Source: Bacillota bacterium (lineage in GTDB: Bacteria > Bacillota > Clostridia > Acetivibrionales > DSM-2933). From it: a DNA stretch of 7,737 nucleotides. Position numbers and translations under genes: made by a program. The notes under the pieces are model-generated. The model was given only the letters and a program-made list of their open reading frames with translations. It had not been told where the DNA came from and made no database searches. Numbering within the stretch: position 1 is the first letter of the stretch; each line of letters begins with the position of its first letter. The DNA is taken from the NCBI GenBank assembly GCA_023441845.1, contig JAEZNF010000148.1:1-7737 (forward strand). The letters are read 5' to 3'. Of this stretch, positions 4,484 through 7,737 are shown piece by piece.

Positions 4484-7171
4484 AAATCTAAAACCGCTGT
4501 ATTGGACGAAAGTAGCATAACGGTTACAAATAATACCAGAGCTCGCGATACAATAAATATAACCGGCCTCTCAAACGGAGATACAATCAAAATCTACAAT
4601 TCGGCTGCAGGTACAAAAGTAATTGGCAGCGGAAAGGCGTCTACTTACAGCGATGAAATAACAATATCAGTTATGCAGCTGGGTGCAGATGGAGGTTCTA
4701 TATATGTTTCGGTTACGGGTTACCAGGAAGAGGAGAGTGAAAGGATAAAGGTCAATTTTGAGGCTGAAGGCATATCCGATGATCCTTTGCCGGAAAATAT
4801 TTCTATAGAAAACAATGCAGGAACATCTGATATTATCTATGTGACAGGCGTATCGGCGGGGGATGTCGTCAAGGTTTATAATTCATCCAAAGGCGGAAGA
4901 CTGCTTGGAACAGCGACAATGATTAATAATAAAACCGAGGCTGTAGTAAAAATAGGACAAATAGGAGCATCGGGGGGCAGCGTTTTTGTTAGTGTAATGG
5001 CAGTAGGCCTTAGAGAGAGCAGCAGGGTAGAAGCCCAATTTACTGCGGAACCGAAGTCTGATGACCCCGTTAAAGAGTTCATACTTATAACAAATAATGC
5101 AGGAATAGCTGATACTGTACATGTTACAGGTCTTTCAAGCGGCGATATCGTAAAGGTTTATAACGCGGAGAAATCCGGAAAGCTTATGGGCAGTGTCGCA
5201 GTGGGAAATAACAAGGATGAGGTAACTGTAAGTATAATACAATTGGGAACAGAAGGTGGCTCTGCATATGTAACTGTTACAAGCAAAGGTAAGGCTGAAA
5301 GTAACAGGATTAAAGTTGATTTTTCCAAAGAAGAAAAAACAGAAACAATTAATCCTGACTATATAACTGTTACTAATAATTGCCTCGGTACATTAGATAA
5401 AGTAGATGTACTTGGTATATTGGAAAAAGATACCGTAAGAGTATACAATTCAGCGACAGGAGGAAAGAGACTTGGTTCCGAAACTGCTGCTGCCGGTTCA
5501 TACAAGCTTACGGTAAGTATTCCTCAGATAGGTTCCACGGCAGGGAATGTTTATATTACGGTTACAAGCAAGGGAAGGATTGAGAGTGACAGGGTTGCAG
5601 TTGCATACCTGGCTGAGCCGAAGTCGATAGCACCCAATGTAAATAACATAACGGTTTCAAATAACGCAGGAACTCCTGATACAGTAGCAGTTTCATGCAT
5701 ATCTTCAGGCGATGTTGTCAAAGTATACAATGCAGCCAAAGCCGGGAAAATGCTCGGCAGCGCAACGGTAAAATCAAATCAGTCGGAAGCGACGGTAAGT
5801 ATATCTCAGATTGGTAATTCAGCAGGGAACATATATGTTTCGGTCACAAGTAAAGATGAAAATGAAAGTGACAGAACAGCCGTAACATATTCTGCTGAAG
5901 CAGCATCGGATAAAATCAGTCCACGCAGTGTAACAATTACAAACAATCCTGTAGGCAAGCCGGATACAATTCTGGTTACCGATCTTTCTGCAGGTGATAC
6001 CATAAAGGCATATAACGCTGCAAAGGGTGGGAACCAAATTGGAGCGGCAACGGCAGCAAGTGGTAATACTGAAGTAACTATTACTATTGCTCAACTGGGT
6101 GCTGCTTCGGGTAAGGTATATATATCTCTTACAGCAAAAAATAAACTTGAGAGTGGCAGAACTGAGATTGCATATATAGCAGAAGCGACTTCCAATGCAC
6201 CTGCTCCCAAGAACATCTTTATTACCAATAATGCAGGCTCTTCCGATACCATAAATATTACCGGGCTTGTAGCAAATGATATTGTCAATTTATACGACAG
6301 CTCCAACGGAGGAACGGCCCTTGCTTCAGCAACTGTTGCCAGTGGAAAAACATCGGTAACAATGACGGTTTCACAGCTGGGTGAAGATGCCGGGAGCATT
6401 TATGTTTCGGTTACAAGCAAGGGCAAGAATGCAAGTAAAAGAGTAAAGGTCGAATACAGCGCTGAGGCCATGACAAAAGATCCAATAGGAGACAATATAA
6501 TAATTACCAATAATGCAGGAGTGCCGGACACTGTAGAAGTTACCGGAATATCCGCAAAAGATGTTGTGAATGTATATGATGCCGCAAACGGTGGAAAGCT
6601 TTTGGGAACGTCAACGGTAGCAGACTACAAAACATCGGCTGTTGTAACCGTATCCCAGTTGGGAACCGGCGAAGGAACTGCGTATATTGCGGTAACAAGT
6701 GAAAATAAACTGCAAAGTAATATAATTGCAGTGACATATGTGGCTGAAGCTCAAACAAATGCTCCTGCAAAAGAGAATATCACAATTACAAACAATCCGG
6801 CCGGAACAACTGATACTGTGGATATTATCGGACTAATGGCAGGAGATATAGTCAATGTATATAATGTCGCAAAAGGTGGTAGTGTATTGGGAACAGCAAC
6901 GGTAAAAAGCGGAAAGACGCTTGTATCGGTGAATGTTACCCAGTTTGGTATACTAAGCGGCAAAGCATACATAACGGTTACAAGCCTTAAGAAACAGGAA
7001 AGCAGCCGGACAGAAGTTGATTATGATGCAGAGCCCAAAACAAGCGCTCCGGACAGCAGCAAAATCATAGTGGTCAACAATCCGTCGGTACTAATGACAC
7101 CGTATATGTGCCGGATATTTCTACAGGAGATACCGTTAATGTATACGATTCAGCGACGGTTGACAAACTGA
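4400..7171 (+). CDS. Secreted tandem-repeat (Ig-like) surface protein, cut short by a frameshift
   Basis: The frame gives 923 residues. It starts with a signal peptide (MKKWNCK, then a hydrophobic stretch to SLA, predicted cleavage after residue 28), so the protein is exported. From residue 40 it consists of tandem repeats of 94 or 95 residues with the pattern ITITNNAG-DTV-VTGLSAGD, VKVYNAAKGGKLLGSATV, TVSISQLG, AGSVYVSVTSKGK-ES-R. The alternating hydrophobic residues and Gly/Asn turns suggest a beta-sandwich, probably Ig-like, as in adhesins and spacers of Gram-positive surface proteins; I cannot name the family with certainty. Nine repeats are complete in this frame. In repeat 10 a base is missing near 7082-7084, and the last roughly 29 residues to the stop are out-of-frame. 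The natural protein would continue to beyond 7737. No SLH, dockerin, LPxTG or enzymatic domain is seen, but the C-terminus lies outside the window. The start is chosen from the ribosome binding site and signal peptide. Confidence 0.85.
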   Translation: MKKWNCKAICFVTIAISIAITGSITSLAKSKTAVLDESSITVTNNTRARDTINITGLSNGDTIKIYNSAAGTKVIGSGKASTYSDEITISVMQLGADGGSIYVSVTGYQEEESERIKVNFEAEGISDDPLPENISIENNAGTSDIIYVTGVSAGDVVKVYNSSKGGRLLGTATMINNKTEAVVKIGQIGASGGSVFVSVMAVGLRESSRVEAQFTAEPKSDDPVKEFILITNNAGIADTVHVTGLSSGDIVKVYNAEKSGKLMGSVAVGNNKDEVTVSIIQLGTEGGSAYVTVTSKGKAESNRIKVDFSKEEKTETINPDYITVTNNCLGTLDKVDVLGILEKDTVRVYNSATGGKRLGSETAAAGSYKLTVSIPQIGSTAGNVYITVTSKGRIESDRVAVAYLAEPKSIAPNVNNITVSNNAGTPDTVAVSCISSGDVVKVYNAAKAGKMLGSATVKSNQSEATVSISQIGNSAGNIYVSVTSKDENESDRTAVTYSAEAASDKISPRSVTITNNPVGKPDTILVTDLSAGDTIKAYNAAKGGNQIGAATAASGNTEVTITIAQLGAASGKVYISLTAKNKLESGRTEIAYIAEATSNAPAPKNIFITNNAGSSDTINITGLVANDIVNLYDSSNGGTALASATVASGKTSVTMTVSQLGEDAGSIYVSVTSKGKNASKRVKVEYSAEAMTKDPIGDNIIITNNAGVPDTVEVTGISAKDVVNVYDAANGGKLLGTSTVADYKTSAVVTVSQLGTGEGTAYIAVTSENKLQSNIIAVTYVAEAQTNAPAKENITITNNPAGTTDTVDIIGLMAGDIVNVYNVAKGGSVLGTATVKSGKTLVSVNVTQFGILSGKAYITVTSLKKQESSRTEVDYDAEPKTSAPDSSKIIVVNNPSVLMTPYMCRIFLQEIPLMYTIQRRLTN

Positions 7172-7737
7172 TCGGTACGCGAACCGCTTCAGGAAGCGAT
7201 TCAGGCATAACGGTTACAATTGCACAACTGGGACGCTATGCCGGTAAAGTCTTTGTTACCCTGACAGGCAAGAATAAGTTAGAAAGTGACAGGGTGGAAG
7301 TGAGTTATGCCGAAGAGTCTAAAACCAACAAGGTGAATGCCGATAATGTTTCGATTGCCAATAATGCAGGGACTGCCGATACGGTTTCAATAAGGGTTGT
7401 CAGCGCAGGTGATGTAACAAAGGTATATGATGCTGCCATCGGCGGAAGCATTCTCGGACAGATAACGGCTGCAAACGGAACAACCAGCGCTACAGTAGGT
7501 GATTTGCAGCTTGGAAGTTCGGCAGGGAATGTCTATATTACGGTTACGAGCAAAAACAAGCTTGAAAGCGACAGAACAGAGGTTGCTTTTGATGCTGAAG
7601 CACAGACTGCCGCCCCATCCGAATCAAAGATATTTGTCACAAACAACGCGGGAGCGGATGACATAGTTAAGGTTACCGGGCTTTCGGCTCAGGATACGGT
7701 CAAGGTTTATGATGCAGCTACGGGAGGTGCTTTGCTG
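4517..7737 (+). repeat. Twelve tandem protein-coding repeats of about 282-285 bp (last one partial)
   Basis: Unit starts are 4517, 4799, 5081, 5363, 5648, 5930, 6215, 6497, 6779, 7064, 7348 and 7630; the twelfth is cut by the window edge. Units 1, 2, 3, 5, 7, 8 and 11 are 282 bp. Units 4, 6 and 9 are 285 bp and carry one extra codon just after the NN of the opening strand (NNCLG, NNPVG, NNPAG versus NNAG). Unit 10 is 284 bp, one base short of the long form. Unit 1 is the most diverged at its start (NNTRARD). DNA identity is highest around the segment encoding VTVTSKGK. The array arose by tandem duplication with later divergence; it is not a CRISPR array. Confidence 0.95.
7084..7737 (+). CDS. 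Continuation of the repeat protein in the shifted frame, 3' partial
   Basis: From 7084 the repeat pattern resumes one frame away from the gene that starts at 4400 and stays open for 218 codons to the right edge. It encodes the rest of repeat 10 (VGTNDTVYV, then TVNVYDSA and ITVTIAQLG), all of repeat 11 and the first 36 residues of repeat 12. It has no start codon or ribosome binding site of its own at the junction, so it is the severed downstream part of the same gene, not a separate one. If the missing base is a sequencing error, the two parts form a single protein of at least 1113 residues. Confidence 0.85.

Noticed and set aside
4876..6972. Several short minus-strand reading frames within the repeat gene
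   Set aside because: They recur with the repeat period and are antisense shadows of the coding repeats, without ribosome binding sites.
4517..7737. Regular repeats as a possible CRISPR array
   Set aside because: The units are about 282-285 bp, contiguous without spacers and conserved at protein level in one reading frame, so they are coding repeats.

Overview
The window looks like a chromosomal segment from a low-GC, Gram-positive anaerobe of the Clostridia type. That is inferred from the moderate AT richness, a purine-rich ribosome binding site, sigma-A-like promoter hexamers, a Gram-positive-style signal peptide and trans-AT polyketide synthase architecture. No marker gene allows a firm assignment.

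Positions 1-3279 hold the 3' end of a modular polyketide synthase (PKS) gene that enters from the left edge. In order it encodes a ketosynthase (KS), a KS-flanking linker with no acyltransferase, an acyl carrier protein (ACP), a C-terminal thioesterase (TE) and a lysine-rich tail. The KS keeps its active-site Cys and second catalytic His, but its HGTGT motif reads ASNGS, so it is probably a non-elongating KS0. The module would then be a terminal transfer-and-release unit: KS0 accepts the finished chain, passes it to the ACP, and the TE releases it.

Positions 3280-4399 contain no intact gene. The stretch holds a well-formed sigma-A-type promoter (3307-3335), and about 95 bp further on a bidirectional terminator-like hairpin (3430-3477); together they could make a short RNA. 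Next is a decayed second copy of a PKS terminal module (about 3534-3898). It keeps only the KS-flanking linker and the extreme end of a TE with its basic tail, joined by an internal deletion of about 1.1 kb relative to the intact gene, plus a 1-bp frameshift. A 41-codon startless fragment (3974-4099) resembles a phage tail-fibre motif. The rest appears non-coding.

From 4400 to the right edge is a gene for a large secreted or surface protein: a signal peptide followed by eleven full tandem repeats and part of a twelfth, each 94 or 95 residues and probably an Ig-like beta-sandwich. In repeat 10, near 7082-7084, one base is missing. The frame that starts at 4400 therefore stops at 7171, while the repeats continue without a stop in another frame to 7737. 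The gene is either broken, or this is a sequencing error.

The two large genes share no obvious function. The PKS gene ends its cluster or operon here, and the decayed module and fragments mark a boundary that has been rearranged. The repeat protein is a separate transcription unit.
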